Shown piece by piece: positions 16,176 to 24,403 of a stretch of 39,193 nt of DNA (position 1 is its first letter; each line of letters begins with the position of its first letter). The notes beneath the pieces are model-generated. The model ran no database searches, was not told where the DNA came from, and saw only the letters and a program-made list of their open reading frames with translations. The stretch comes from an uncultured Holophagaceae bacterium (lineage in GTDB: Bacteria; Acidobacteriota; Holophagae; Holophagales; Holophagaceae), in NCBI GenBank assembly GCA_903873655.1, contig CAIQPH010000245.1:1-39193 (forward strand), written 5' to 3'. A program made the translations under genes and the position numbers.

Positions 16176-16901
16176 ATGTCCAACACCTTCTTCCTCGACG
16201 GCGCAGAGATCCCCTTCCGGGAGGGCCAGACGGTCTTGCAGGCTGCGCTGGCTGCCGGGCAGTACATCCCCCACCTGTGCTGGCGGCCCAGGCTTGAGCC
16301 CCACAGCTCCTGCCGCCTCTGCACCGTCATCATCAACGGCCGTCCCTTCTCCTCCTGTACCCAGCCGGCGATGAAGGGGCAAAGCGTGGCGTGCGACACA
16401 CCCGAGTTGCAGGCCTTGCGCAGGGCCGTGCTGCAGATGGTGTTCGTGGAAGGGAACCACTACTGCCCAGCCTGCGAAGTGAGCGGCAACTGCCGTCTGC
16501 AGGCTACCGCCTACCATCTGGGACTTCACGACAACCGCTTTCCCCAGCAGTTTCCGGTTCGGGAGCGAGACAGCAGCCATCCTGATGTGAACATGGACCG
16601 GGACCGCTGCATCCGCTGCGAGACCTGCGTGCGGGCCAGCCGGGACCTGGACGGGAAGAACGTCTTCGGGATCCACGGCCGTGGCATCCACTCGAAACTG
16701 GCGGTGAATTCGCCCTCGGGCCTGCTGAAGGACACCGATGTGGCCGCCGAGGACCAGGCCGTCGCCATGTGTCCTACGGGCTGCCTCACGGTCAAGCGCG
16801 TGGGCTTCAAGGTGCCCATCGGCGAGCGCACCTATGACATGGAATCCGTCGTCTCGGTCGCACTGAAGGAATTCCGGGAGCAGGAGGCCGCCCATGGCTG
16901 A
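16176..16901 (+). CDS. hoxU: Hydrogenase diaphorase subunit HoxU
   Basis: This 241-residue iron-sulfur subunit is related to the N-terminal part of NuoG and relays electrons between HoxF and HoxY. A plant-type [2Fe-2S] domain comes first (HLCWRPRLEPHSSCRLC, then SSC). The His-Cys [4Fe-4S] motif follows in EGNHYCPACEVSGNC, then a ferredoxin-like set, RCIRCETCVRA with a later MCPTGC. All cluster ligands expected for HoxU seem present. The start has GAGGAGG 8 bases upstream, located inside the end of hoxF. Its last codons overlap the hoxY start by 8 bases. The length fits HoxU (about 235-240) and is far shorter than full NuoG. Confidence 0.94.
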   Translation: MSNTFFLDGAEIPFREGQTVLQAALAAGQYIPHLCWRPRLEPHSSCRLCTVIINGRPFSSCTQPAMKGQSVACDTPELQALRRAVLQMVFVEGNHYCPACEVSGNCRLQATAYHLGLHDNRFPQQFPVRERDSSHPDVNMDRDRCIRCETCVRASRDLDGKNVFGIHGRGIHSKLAVNSPSGLLKDTDVAAEDQAVAMCPTGCLTVKRVGFKVPIGERTYDMESVVSVALKEFREQEAAHG

Positions 16902-17436
16902 GAAATTGAAAATCGCCACCTGTTCGCTGGCGGGATGTTTCGGCTGCCATATGTCGTTCCTCGATATCGATGAGCGCCTCATTGATTTGCTGGAGCTTGT
17001 CGAATTCGACCGGAGCCCCATCAACGACATCAAGCACCTCGGGCCGGCCGTTGACCTTGGCCTCATCGAAGGTGGCGTGTGCAATGCGGACAACGTCCAT
17101 GTGCTCCGCCAGTTTCGCGACAGGTGCAGAGTTCTTGTGGCCGTGGGTGAGTGCGGCATCACAGGCGGCGTCCCATCCATGCGGAACAGCTTCACCCTGA
17201 AGCAGTGCCTGGAGGAGTCCTACATCCGGGGCGCCGGGGTGGAATGCGCGCATATCCCTGATGATCCGGAACTCCCACTGCTTCTCAATAAGGTGCGTCC
17301 CCTGCACCACATCGTGAAGATCGACTATTTCCTGCCTGGCTGTCCCCCATCAGCCGACGCCTTCTGGCATTTCCTCACGGAATTGGTGGCCGGAAGGGAT
17401 CCGAGCCTGCCCCCCGCCCTTATCCACTTCGACTGA
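16894..17436 (+). CDS. hoxY: [NiFe] hydrogenase small subunit HoxY
   Basis: This 180-residue small subunit carries the proximal [4Fe-4S] cluster next to the NiFe site. Ligand motifs are CSLAGCFGCHMS near the N-terminus, VGECGITGG in the middle and LPGCPPSAD near the C-terminus. The protein is short, with no Tat signal and no extra clusters, as expected for cytoplasmic group 3d enzymes and unlike membrane-bound uptake hydrogenases. It overlaps hoxU by 8 bases and has AGGAGG just upstream of its ATG; hoxH begins 24 bases later. Related F420-non-reducing (3c) small subunits are excluded by the HoxFU neighbours. Confidence 0.95.
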   Translation: MAEKLKIATCSLAGCFGCHMSFLDIDERLIDLLELVEFDRSPINDIKHLGPAVDLGLIEGGVCNADNVHVLRQFRDRCRVLVAVGECGITGGVPSMRNSFTLKQCLEESYIRGAGVECAHIPDDPELPLLLNKVRPLHHIVKIDYFLPGCPPSADAFWHFLTELVAGRDPSLPPALIHFD

Positions 17437-17460
17437 AAGCCACGCAACCCAGGAACCGCC

Positions 17461-18966
17461 ATGAGCCCCGTCGCGACCCTTCACCTTGAAACCGCCAGCC
17501 ATCCAGAAACCCTGACCCGCACCGTGATCGAACCCCTCACCCGGGTGGAAGGCCATGGGAAGGTCACCCTGCTCCTGGATGAGAACAACCGGGTGAAACA
17601 GGCGAGGCTTCATATCGTCGAGTTCCGCGGGTTCGAGAAGTTCATCCAGGGGCGTCCCTACTGGGAAGCTCCTGTCATGGTGCAGCGCCTCTGCGGCATC
17701 TGCCCCGTGAGCCATCAGCTGGCCGCGGCCAAGGCCGTCGACCTGTTCGTGGGGGCGCGAAGGCTCACGCCCACCGCTGAAAAACTGCGCCGCCTCCTGC
17801 ACAACGGCCAGATGCTGCAGAGCCACGCCCTCCACTTCTACCATCTGGCGAGCCCCGATCTGCTCTTCGGCTTTGGCGCCGACGTCGCGACTCGGAATAT
17901 CATCGGTGTGATTCAAGCGCACCCGGCCCTGGCGCTCCAGGGGGTGAAGCTGCGAAAATATGGCCAGGAAGTGATTCGCGTACTCTCCGGCAAGCGGGTG
18001 CATGGCGTGTTCGCCATTCCCGGCGGCGTGAACAAGGCGCTCGGCCGCGAGGACCGTGCCTATCTCCTGGAGGACATCGACCAGATGGTGGCCTGGTCGA
18101 AGGAGGCCGTGGACATGGTGCGCAGGCTCTGCACCGATAATTGGACCAAGTTCGAGCGCTTCGGATCCTTCCGCTCCAATTTCCTCTCTCTCACCACTCC
18201 CGAGGGCGATTTCGAGCTCTACGACGGCGGACTTCGGGCCAGGGACGACCAGGGCCAGGACATCTTCGACCATGTGGACCCAGCCCACTACCTGCGCTAC
18301 CTGCACGAAGAGGTGAAATCCTGGTCCTACATGAAATTCCCTTTCATCGTTTCCAGAGGCAACGACGAAGGCTGGTACCGGGTGGGGCCGCTGGCCCGGA
18401 TCAACAATGCCCGGGCCATGGGAACGCCCCTGGCCGAAGAGGCACGCAAGGACTTCATGACCCTCGGCAAGGGCGAGCCGGTGCAAGCCACCCTCGCCTA
18501 CCACTGGGCGCGCATGATCGAAATGCTCTACGCCGCCGAAGCGATCCGGGCGCAGCTTGAGGATCCGGATATCCTCGGCACCGAATTGATCAACCAGGGG
18601 GAGCGCGCCACCGAAGGCGTCGGAATCGTCGAGGCACCTCGGGGCACGCTCATCCACCACTACAAGATCGATGAACAGGACGCCATCGTGCAGGCCAACC
18701 TCATCGTCGCCACTACCCACAACAACACGGCCATGAATGAAGCCGTGCGCCAGGTGGCCCTCGCCTACCTGGACGGGAACAAGCTGACCGAGAGCCTGCT
18801 CAACCACATCGAAGTGGCCATCCGCGCCTACGACCCCTGCCTGTCCTGCGCCACCCAGGCTCTGGGCAGAATGCCGCTCCAGGTGGAACTAGTGGACGCC
18901 GGGGGCCAGCGAGTGGACCGACTGGTGAAGGGCTCGGACGGCGCGTTCGTTGGCGAAGCCGGATAG
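17461..18966 (+). CDS. hoxH: [NiFe] hydrogenase large subunit HoxH
   Basis: This 501-residue subunit holds the NiFe(CN)2CO active site. The L1 motif RLCGICPVSH gives C78 and C81, and the L2 motif DPCLSC gives C460 and C463, so all four metal-binding cysteines are present. The N-terminal PLTRVEGHGK segment is also typical. In other HoxH proteins L2 continues CATH or CSTH, and the endopeptidase cuts after that His; here it reads CATQ (Q466, codon CAG), followed by a 35-residue tail starting ALGRMPL. The tail is longer than the 24 residues removed in Ralstonia. Codons in this region look normal. The protease gene hoxW starts 6 bases downstream, so maturation by cleavage is expected. Confidence 0.94.
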   Translation: MSPVATLHLETASHPETLTRTVIEPLTRVEGHGKVTLLLDENNRVKQARLHIVEFRGFEKFIQGRPYWEAPVMVQRLCGICPVSHQLAAAKAVDLFVGARRLTPTAEKLRRLLHNGQMLQSHALHFYHLASPDLLFGFGADVATRNIIGVIQAHPALALQGVKLRKYGQEVIRVLSGKRVHGVFAIPGGVNKALGREDRAYLLEDIDQMVAWSKEAVDMVRRLCTDNWTKFERFGSFRSNFLSLTTPEGDFELYDGGLRARDDQGQDIFDHVDPAHYLRYLHEEVKSWSYMKFPFIVSRGNDEGWYRVGPLARINNARAMGTPLAEEARKDFMTLGKGEPVQATLAYHWARMIEMLYAAEAIRAQLEDPDILGTELINQGERATEGVGIVEAPRGTLIHHYKIDEQDAIVQANLIVATTHNNTAMNEAVRQVALAYLDGNKLTESLLNHIEVAIRAYDPCLSCATQALGRMPLQVELVDAGGQRVDRLVKGSDGAFVGEAG

Positions 18967-18972
18967 GCCGGC

Positions 18973-19464
18973 ATGGGCCCGCGCATCGTCCTCTTCGGTT
19001 TCGGCAATCCGAGCCGCGGAGACGATGCCTTGGGACCGCTGTTGCTGGAACGCGCCGAGGCTTGGCTCACCGCACGGCCAGACTTGACCGTGGAGACGGT
19101 GGCTGATTTCCAGTTGCAGATCGAGCATGCCCTCGACCTGCAGGACAAGGATCTGGCCCTGTTCCTGGACGCCGATGCGGGATGTAGGCCGCCCTTTGTC
19201 CTGCGTCGTGTCCTGCCCGCCCAGGACGCCAGCTTCAGCACCCATGAACTGAGCCCGGAGGCCGTGCTGCAGGTGGGCCGCGAGGTGAGCGGCCGGGAAC
19301 CCCCGCCTGCCTACATCCTGAGTGTGCGTGGCGAGCGGTTCGAACTGGGTGAATCCCTCAGCGCAGCCGCGGCTCGGCACCTGGATGAGGCCTGGGCCTT
19401 GCTCCAGCAGCTGCTGCTGGACGGGCGGCTCGAGGGCTGGGAAGCGAAATCGACCGGCTCCTGA
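18973..19464 (+). CDS. hoxW: HoxH C-terminal maturation endopeptidase HoxW
   Basis: This 163-residue protein belongs to the HybD/HyaD family of nickel-dependent endopeptidases that remove the C-terminal tail of the hydrogenase large subunit after metal insertion. The family start is clear in IVLFGFGNPSRGDDALGP, where the Asp/Glu-side residue near GDD is a metal ligand. The second ligand region is LFLDADAG, and the third is probably FSTHELSP with its His. It is the last gene of the hox operon, 6 bases after hoxH, and its partner is expected to be that HoxH. Hyp accessory genes needed for cofactor assembly are not in the window. Confidence 0.9.
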   Translation: MGPRIVLFGFGNPSRGDDALGPLLLERAEAWLTARPDLTVETVADFQLQIEHALDLQDKDLALFLDADAGCRPPFVLRRVLPAQDASFSTHELSPEAVLQVGREVSGREPPPAYILSVRGERFELGESLSAAAARHLDEAWALLQQLLLDGRLEGWEAKSTGS

Positions 19465-19540
19465 AAAAGGACACGCAACGCTCCGGTATCCTGAACGCCC
19501 CGTCCGGAGCTGCCGTGCCTGTTCAAGACCCTCACGCCTG

Positions 19541-20704
19541 ATGGCCCGCGATCCCCTGTCACGCCTGCAGTGGCTGGTCTTCGGACTGGCGGGGGCGGTG
19601 TTCACGACGGTGTACATCCCCCAGCCTGTTCTGCCGATCCTTCGCCAGCAGTTCGGGGTGGGAGAAGGCGCGGCCTCGCTGACCGTCTCGGCGGTGGTGC
19701 TGGGCATGGCCCTGGCGAACCTGCCCTTTGGCGCCCTGGCGGACCGCCTACCCATCCGGCCCATCCTGCTCACGGGCGGGTTGGTCATCGCGGTGGCGGG
19801 CCTGGCCTCGGCCCTGGCACCCACCTTGCCCCTCCTGGTGGCGGCGCGGTTCATCCAGGGTCTCTTCATTCCTTCCCTCACCACCTGCCTGGTGGCCTAC
19901 CTGGCGCGAGTGATGCCGGCGGAGCGCCTGAACGTGGTGATGGGATCCTACGTATCGGCCACCGTGGTGGGCGGGCTGTCTGGACGGTTGATCGGGGGCT
20001 TCATCCTGCCTGCCGAACACTGGCGCTGGGCCTTCTTCGCTGCTGCGGCGCTGCTGCTGGGCGCAACTCTGGCCGCCTATGCGGGCCTGCCCCGCGAGGC
20101 CCAGCATGGCCACGCCACACAGGAGACTGTGCGGTTTCGGGACGTGCTGTTCCGCCACGACCTGTTCCGCATCTACTGCGTGGCGGCCGGCGCCTTCTTC
20201 GTATTCTCGTCCGTGTTCAACTACATGCCCTTCTATCTGCACGGCGGGCCCTTCCACTGGTCGACGCGGGCGGTGACGCTGCTCTACCTGTCTTATCTCG
20301 TGGGCGTGGTGATCGGCCCGCTAGCCGGGAAGCTGAGCAATCGCGTGGGCAATGGCACGGCCATGGTCCTGGGGGCCGTGGTGATCGGGGCAGGCCTGGC
20401 GGTGACGCTCGTGCCGCAGGGATGGGCCATGGCCGTGGCCCTGGGGCTGGTCTGCGCCGGCTTCTTCACCTTGCATGCCTCGGCGGCCGGGGCACTCAAC
20501 CGCAAACTCAGCGCCGGCCGCGGGCGGGCCAACGCCTTCTATGTGCTCTTCTACTACCTGGGCGGCGCCGCGGGCATCACCCTCAGCGGCCACGCCTACC
20601 AACTGGCCGGTTGGCACGGCGTGGTGACGCTGGCCGGCGCCGTGCTCCTGGTTCCTCTGAGTACGGGGGTGCTGGAGATGCGGTCCCGATCAAGCGCCAG
20701 CTAA
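19541..20704 (+). CDS. MFS transporter (YnfM-like)
   Basis: This inner-membrane secondary transporter has 387 residues when started at ATG 19541 (MARDPLSRLQWLVFG). The track start at 19322 lies inside hoxW and adds a hydrophilic Arg-rich segment. About 12 hydrophobic helices can be counted. The MFS loop 2-3 motif appears as PFGALADRLPIRP, and the YIPQPVLPILRQQFGVG start is typical of the arabinose-efflux/YnfM subgroup. The substrate cannot be inferred. Its 3' end overlaps the convergent EamA gene by 15 bases. Confidence 0.85.
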   Translation: MARDPLSRLQWLVFGLAGAVFTTVYIPQPVLPILRQQFGVGEGAASLTVSAVVLGMALANLPFGALADRLPIRPILLTGGLVIAVAGLASALAPTLPLLVAARFIQGLFIPSLTTCLVAYLARVMPAERLNVVMGSYVSATVVGGLSGRLIGGFILPAEHWRWAFFAAAALLLGATLAAYAGLPREAQHGHATQETVRFRDVLFRHDLFRIYCVAAGAFFVFSSVFNYMPFYLHGGPFHWSTRAVTLLYLSYLVGVVIGPLAGKLSNRVGNGTAMVLGAVVIGAGLAVTLVPQGWAMAVALGLVCAGFFTLHASAAGALNRKLSAGRGRANAFYVLFYYLGGAAGITLSGHAYQLAGWHGVVTLAGAVLLVPLSTGVLEMRSRSSAS

Positions 20705-21592
20705 TGGGATTTCAGAGTGGGGCTCCCTGGCACTCAGGCTGTACCACGCGATGGTGCCGAGGATCATCAGCCCGCCCAGCAGGGCCCAGGCAGAGGGCCG
20801 CTCACCGATGCCGAAGAAGACCCAGATGGGGTTGAGCACGGCTTCGAGGGTGCCCGTCACCACGGCGGCCGTGGCCGACAGGTGACGCATGCCCGCATTG
20901 AACAGCAGGTAGGCGATGCCGATCTGGAAGACGCCGAGGTAGAGGAGGATGCCGGCCTGCGCAGGGGTCAGGCTGAAGCCCCGTAGGGCCGAGGGGGCGC
21001 AGAGGAGCGCCAGCAGGAGGTTTCCGAGAATGATGGCGCTGATGGGGTCGGCCTCGGGCCGGCGCTGCCGCTGCAGCTTGAGGGTCAGCGTGAAGAGTGC
21101 CAGACAGAGGCCGGAGGCCACGCCCAGGAGATTCCCGGGGAGCGTACCGGGGCCGAGCCGACCCATGAAAAACAACCCCATGGCTCCCAGGCAGAGTCCC
21201 ACGGCCGCAAGGTCCCTGCCGTGCAGGGCTCGCCCAGTCACCCGGGGCTCGAGAAACACCAGATAGATGGGTGCGGAGAACTGCAGGAAGATCGCGTTGG
21301 CCGCAGTGGTGAGCTTGGTCGCGGCCACGAAGCAGATGAGCATGCCGAGATAGGAGGTCGCGCAGGCCAGCGAGAGGAGGCCCGGCCGGGGGAAGGGGTG
21401 CCCCCCCCGGAACTTCACCACCGAGGCGATGGTGAGGGTCGCCACCAGACTGCGGGCGAAGGCGATTTGCAGGGCCCCAAGCGGCAGCACCTTGATGAAG
21501 AGGCCGCTGGAACTCCAGAGGAGGGCAGCCAGGGCCACCAGAACTGCACCCCGGGTTCTGGAAGGGGACCCAATCAATCCCGGATCAGGCAT
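20690..21592 (-). CDS. EamA/DMT-family transporter
   Basis: This is a 300-residue inner-membrane protein with about ten hydrophobic helices arranged as two EamA repeats. The first starts at VLVALAALLWSSSGLFIKVLP. The second, starting near LLGVASGLCLALFTL, ends with AVVTGTLEAVLNPIWVFFGIGERPS, which matches the family's repeat end (E-PV-A-W-GE). Members export metabolites or amino acids, but the substrate here is unknown. Its ATG overlaps the stop of the upstream sensor kinase by 8 bases on the same strand, so the two are probably translated together. It overlaps the MFS gene by 15 bases tail to tail. Confidence 0.87.
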   Translation of the reverse strand: MPDPGLIGSPSRTRGAVLVALAALLWSSSGLFIKVLPLGALQIAFARSLVATLTIASVVKFRGGHPFPRPGLLSLACATSYLGMLICFVAATKLTTAANAIFLQFSAPIYLVFLEPRVTGRALHGRDLAAVGLCLGAMGLFFMGRLGPGTLPGNLLGVASGLCLALFTLTLKLQRQRRPEADPISAIILGNLLLALLCAPSALRGFSLTPAQAGILLYLGVFQIGIAYLLFNAGMRHLSATAAVVTGTLEAVLNPIWVFFGIGERPSAWALLGGLMILGTIAWYSLSAREPHSEIPLAGA

Positions 21593-22808
21593 CCTCAGGC
21601 CTGGGTATTCGCGTCAGGCGGATCGTAAAATCGGAGCCCAGGCCGAGTCCGCGGCTGGAGGCGCGCACGTCCCCCCCGTGGCGGGTCACGATCTCCTTCA
21701 CGAGGAAGAGGCCAAGGCCCGTACCGGCCACCTGGCGGGTCATCTCATCGCCCACGCGGAAGAACCGGTGGAAGATCCGAGGCAGATCCTTCGGGGCGAT
21801 CCCATGGCCCAGATCGCTCACCACGATCAGCACGTCCTCGCCGTCCCCGTCCAGGGTGATCGTGGTCTGGCGGGGTTCCGCGGCGTACTTGAAGGCATTG
21901 GAGAGCAGGTTCTCGATGACGGTGCCGAACGCCTTCGGGTCGACATTGGCCCAGAGCGGTTCGGAAGTGAACTCCATGCGCAATCCCAGGGAGCCTGCTT
22001 CCAGCCGCTGGTCCATGGCCTCGCAGACCGCCCTGAGCCAGGGCGACAGTTCCAGCGGGGCCAGGTGGAGCACGAGGCTGCCGGATTCCGACCGCGCCAC
22101 GTCGAGGAGGTTGCCGACCAGCTCGTTGAGCCGGGCGAGATCCTTGTCCATGAGGCCTCGGATCCGCAGCCGCTGCTCATCCGAGAGATTGCGGGTGAAC
22201 AGGGTCTCGGTCCAGATTCCCAACGACGCGATGGGTGTCTTCAGCTCGTGTGTCACTGCGGAGGTGAAGTTGCGCTGGCGCAGCTTGAGATCCAGTTCTT
22301 CGGCCAGCTTTCGGTAGAGGAGCACGAAGCCTGAGAGCACGGCTACCACCATGAAGGCCCCCTCGCTGGCCGCCCGGATGACGGAATGCCAGCGCTGGTT
22401 TTTCAGCGCGAGGAGGGGTTCAGGCCGCAGGGACAGGAAGGCGGACCCATCCAAGAGGGCGATGTCGTCAGGTGTGATCGGCGAGGGCACTAGAACTACG
22501 TGCGGGAATCTTTTTTGAATGGCGGCGCGGCGCTGCTCGAGGCTGGGCAGGGTGGCGAAGCGGCCCTGAAAGGACCCCGTGCGGGAGGAGGGGTCAGGGG
22601 AGGCACCGATGGCGGCGAGGAGGTGGAGACTGTCCATCTGCCAGGCCCCAGCAAGGCTGGCATTGAGCACCTCCGTGCGAGCCCGGAGCAGCCGTCCCGA
22701 TTCCCGGATCTGGACGTTGATCCACCAGCCCACCTGGACGCAGAGCACCAGTGAAACGGCCAGGAAGATGATGCGCTGGATCGAGAAGGTGGGGGCGCTG
22801 TTCGCCAT
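21585..22808 (-). CDS. Membrane sensor histidine kinase
   Basis: This protein of 407 residues starts at ATG 22808 (MANSAPTFSIQ). The track start at 22862 would leave only 11 bases to the divergent kinase, so I prefer the inner one. Layout: membrane segment at about 12-31, a periplasmic sensor region of about 115 residues with no recognisable domain, a second membrane segment at about 148-166, then HisKA with phospho-acceptor H187 in SAVTHELKTPIASLG. The HATPase_c domain has N box NLLSNAFKYA, D-box DLGHGI and G box GTGLGLFLVKEI. There is no HAMP domain. No response regulator gene adjoins it; the EamA transporter overlaps its end, hinting at a shared stimulus. Confidence 0.88.
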   Translation of the reverse strand: MANSAPTFSIQRIIFLAVSLVLCVQVGWWINVQIRESGRLLRARTEVLNASLAGAWQMDSLHLLAAIGASPDPSSRTGSFQGRFATLPSLEQRRAAIQKRFPHVVLVPSPITPDDIALLDGSAFLSLRPEPLLALKNQRWHSVIRAASEGAFMVVAVLSGFVLLYRKLAEELDLKLRQRNFTSAVTHELKTPIASLGIWTETLFTRNLSDEQRLRIRGLMDKDLARLNELVGNLLDVARSESGSLVLHLAPLELSPWLRAVCEAMDQRLEAGSLGLRMEFTSEPLWANVDPKAFGTVIENLLSNAFKYAAEPRQTTITLDGDGEDVLIVVSDLGHGIAPKDLPRIFHRFFRVGDEMTRQVAGTGLGLFLVKEIVTRHGGDVRASSRGLGLGSDFTIRLTRIPRPEDA

Positions 22809-22873
22809 CCCCCTATCTTGGGGCAAAGCAGGCCCCTTGGCAGTATTCCCGGGTGGGGCCATGCTAGTGAGGC

Positions 22874-24316
22874 ATGTCGGATCCCATTCAATCCTCCGGC
22901 CCCAAGCCGATCCCGCAGCCCACGAAGGCCAGCTCCGGGCCGAGACAGGTGCCTGTCACCCAGCCCCAGCGACCGCAGGGCGCCGAGATGTTGGCCGAGC
23001 TCATGCAGGCCCAGCGTCAGATTACCCAGGCGATGCACGAGACGCGGGACCTACGGATCAAACTGGGACGCCGTTCCCACCAGATGCAGGTGTTGCAGCA
23101 GGTGTCCGAGATCCTCGCCGCCACCTCCAAGGGTGGGCAGGTCGTCAGCGTAGTGCTCGACGTGCTGGCCCAGGAATTCCACTGTCAGCGTGCCGTGGTC
23201 TGGACCCTGGAGGATGGTGGCGTCGGTTACGTCCCCAAGGATGGGATGGGCCTGACGAGGCCCGAGTGGTCCACCCTCCGGCTGCCGGCACCGAACCCCT
23301 TTCCAGGTACTCCCCTGGTGCTCTTCCAGAGTCAATGGATCGACCCCACCTGCGATGGCACCTCGCTTGGAGCCTTGCGGGGAACCGACAAGACCCAGTT
23401 GTTCTTCATCCCCTTCGAGCACCAGCTCCTGCTGCTCGGCTTCGCCATCTTGGCCCTGCCGGCGGATCGGCGCTGGGAGGAGGAGGATCTTGATTCCATC
23501 ACCATCCTCCAGCGGCAGGCGGCCATCTCCCTCTATAACGCCTGGCTATTCCGGGACCTTTCCCAGCAGCGCGATACACTCCAGCGCCAGGCCATCGAGT
23601 TGGAGCGAGTCAATGACGCCCTGCGGGAGGCGGACCAGCTGAAGAGCGAGTTCCTGGCCCTGACCAGCCATGAACTCCGCACGCCGCTCACGGGCATCCT
23701 CGGCTTCACGCGCCTCGTCATGGACGGCCTCTACGACGATGCCGAGGAGATGCGGTCCATGCTCCAGGACAGCTACTCCTCAGGCCAGCACCTGCTTGGG
23801 CTCCTGAACGACATTCTAGATCTGGCCAAGATCGAATCGGGGAAACTCGAGGTCCAGCCTGAACCGTTCAACCTCGCCACGCTGCTGGAAGAGGTGAAGC
23901 CCATCGCCGAGGCCTATCCCCGTAAGAAGGATGTGGCGTTGTTCTGGCCTGATCTGACCGGCATTCCTGAGGTGCTGGTGGATCCGAACCGCCTCAAGCA
24001 GGTGCTGCTCAACCTGCTTTCGAACGCCCTCAAGTTCACCAAGGAAGGCAGCGTGGCCGTCCAGGTGGAACGCCACCCAGGCTTGCTTGCCCTGCTCGTC
24101 GTGGACACGGGCATCGGCGTGAGTCTGGAGGCCCAGACGCGGCTCTTCCAGAAATTCGCCCAGGCCGAAGGCGGGCACAGCCGGGAGTTTGGCGGCACCG
24201 GACTGGGCCTCGTCATCTGCAAGCACCTGATGGAGATGATGGGCGGCACCATCAGCCTGAGCAGCGAGGGCCTCGGCCAGGGGAGCACCTTGCGGATTAC
24301 CGTTCCCATCGCCTGA
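22874..24316 (+). CDS. Cytoplasmic GAF-domain sensor histidine kinase
   Basis: This 480-residue kinase has no membrane segment. A Pro/Gln-rich head (1-35) and a predicted coiled coil (about 38-85) lead into a GAF-like sensor domain (about 75-225). A second short coiled coil (about 228-258) precedes HisKA with H266 in LALTSHELRTPLTGILGF. The ATPase domain shows NRLKQVLLNLLSNALKFT, DTGIGV and GGTGLGLVICKHLMEMMGG. The GAF ligand cannot be predicted. The gene is divergent from the membrane kinase, with about 65 bases between starts for both promoters. No receiver domain or response regulator gene lies next to it. Confidence 0.9.
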   Translation: MSDPIQSSGPKPIPQPTKASSGPRQVPVTQPQRPQGAEMLAELMQAQRQITQAMHETRDLRIKLGRRSHQMQVLQQVSEILAATSKGGQVVSVVLDVLAQEFHCQRAVVWTLEDGGVGYVPKDGMGLTRPEWSTLRLPAPNPFPGTPLVLFQSQWIDPTCDGTSLGALRGTDKTQLFFIPFEHQLLLLGFAILALPADRRWEEEDLDSITILQRQAAISLYNAWLFRDLSQQRDTLQRQAIELERVNDALREADQLKSEFLALTSHELRTPLTGILGFTRLVMDGLYDDAEEMRSMLQDSYSSGQHLLGLLNDILDLAKIESGKLEVQPEPFNLATLLEEVKPIAEAYPRKKDVALFWPDLTGIPEVLVDPNRLKQVLLNLLSNALKFTKEGSVAVQVERHPGLLALLVVDTGIGVSLEAQTRLFQKFAQAEGGHSREFGGTGLGLVICKHLMEMMGGTISLSSEGLGQGSTLRITVPIA

Positions 24317-24348
24317 TCGATGGGGCTCTGACGAGTGGCCGTTCTTGG

Positions 24349-24368
24349 CGCGGATCAGGCGATCCGCG
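24349..24368 (+). terminator. Perfect GC hairpin between kinase and aminotransferase genes
   Basis: CGCGGATC-AGGC-GATCCGCG is an 8-base-pair perfect stem with a 4-base loop, 32 bases after the kinase stop and 35 before the chosen aminotransferase start. There is no T run, so a rho-independent terminator is only one option; a leader structure for the aminotransferase mRNA is another. Choosing GTG 24404 as the start keeps this hairpin untranslated. Confidence 0.4.
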
Positions 24369-24403
24369 ATATGAAAGAATGGGAGATTGTAATTGGAGTT
24401 CCC

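Noticed and set aside
14076-17195. Minus-strand ORF of 1039 residues opposite hoxFUY
   Set aside because: No recognisable domain; hoxF, hoxU and hoxY on the other strand are certain from cofactor motifs. A shadow ORF.
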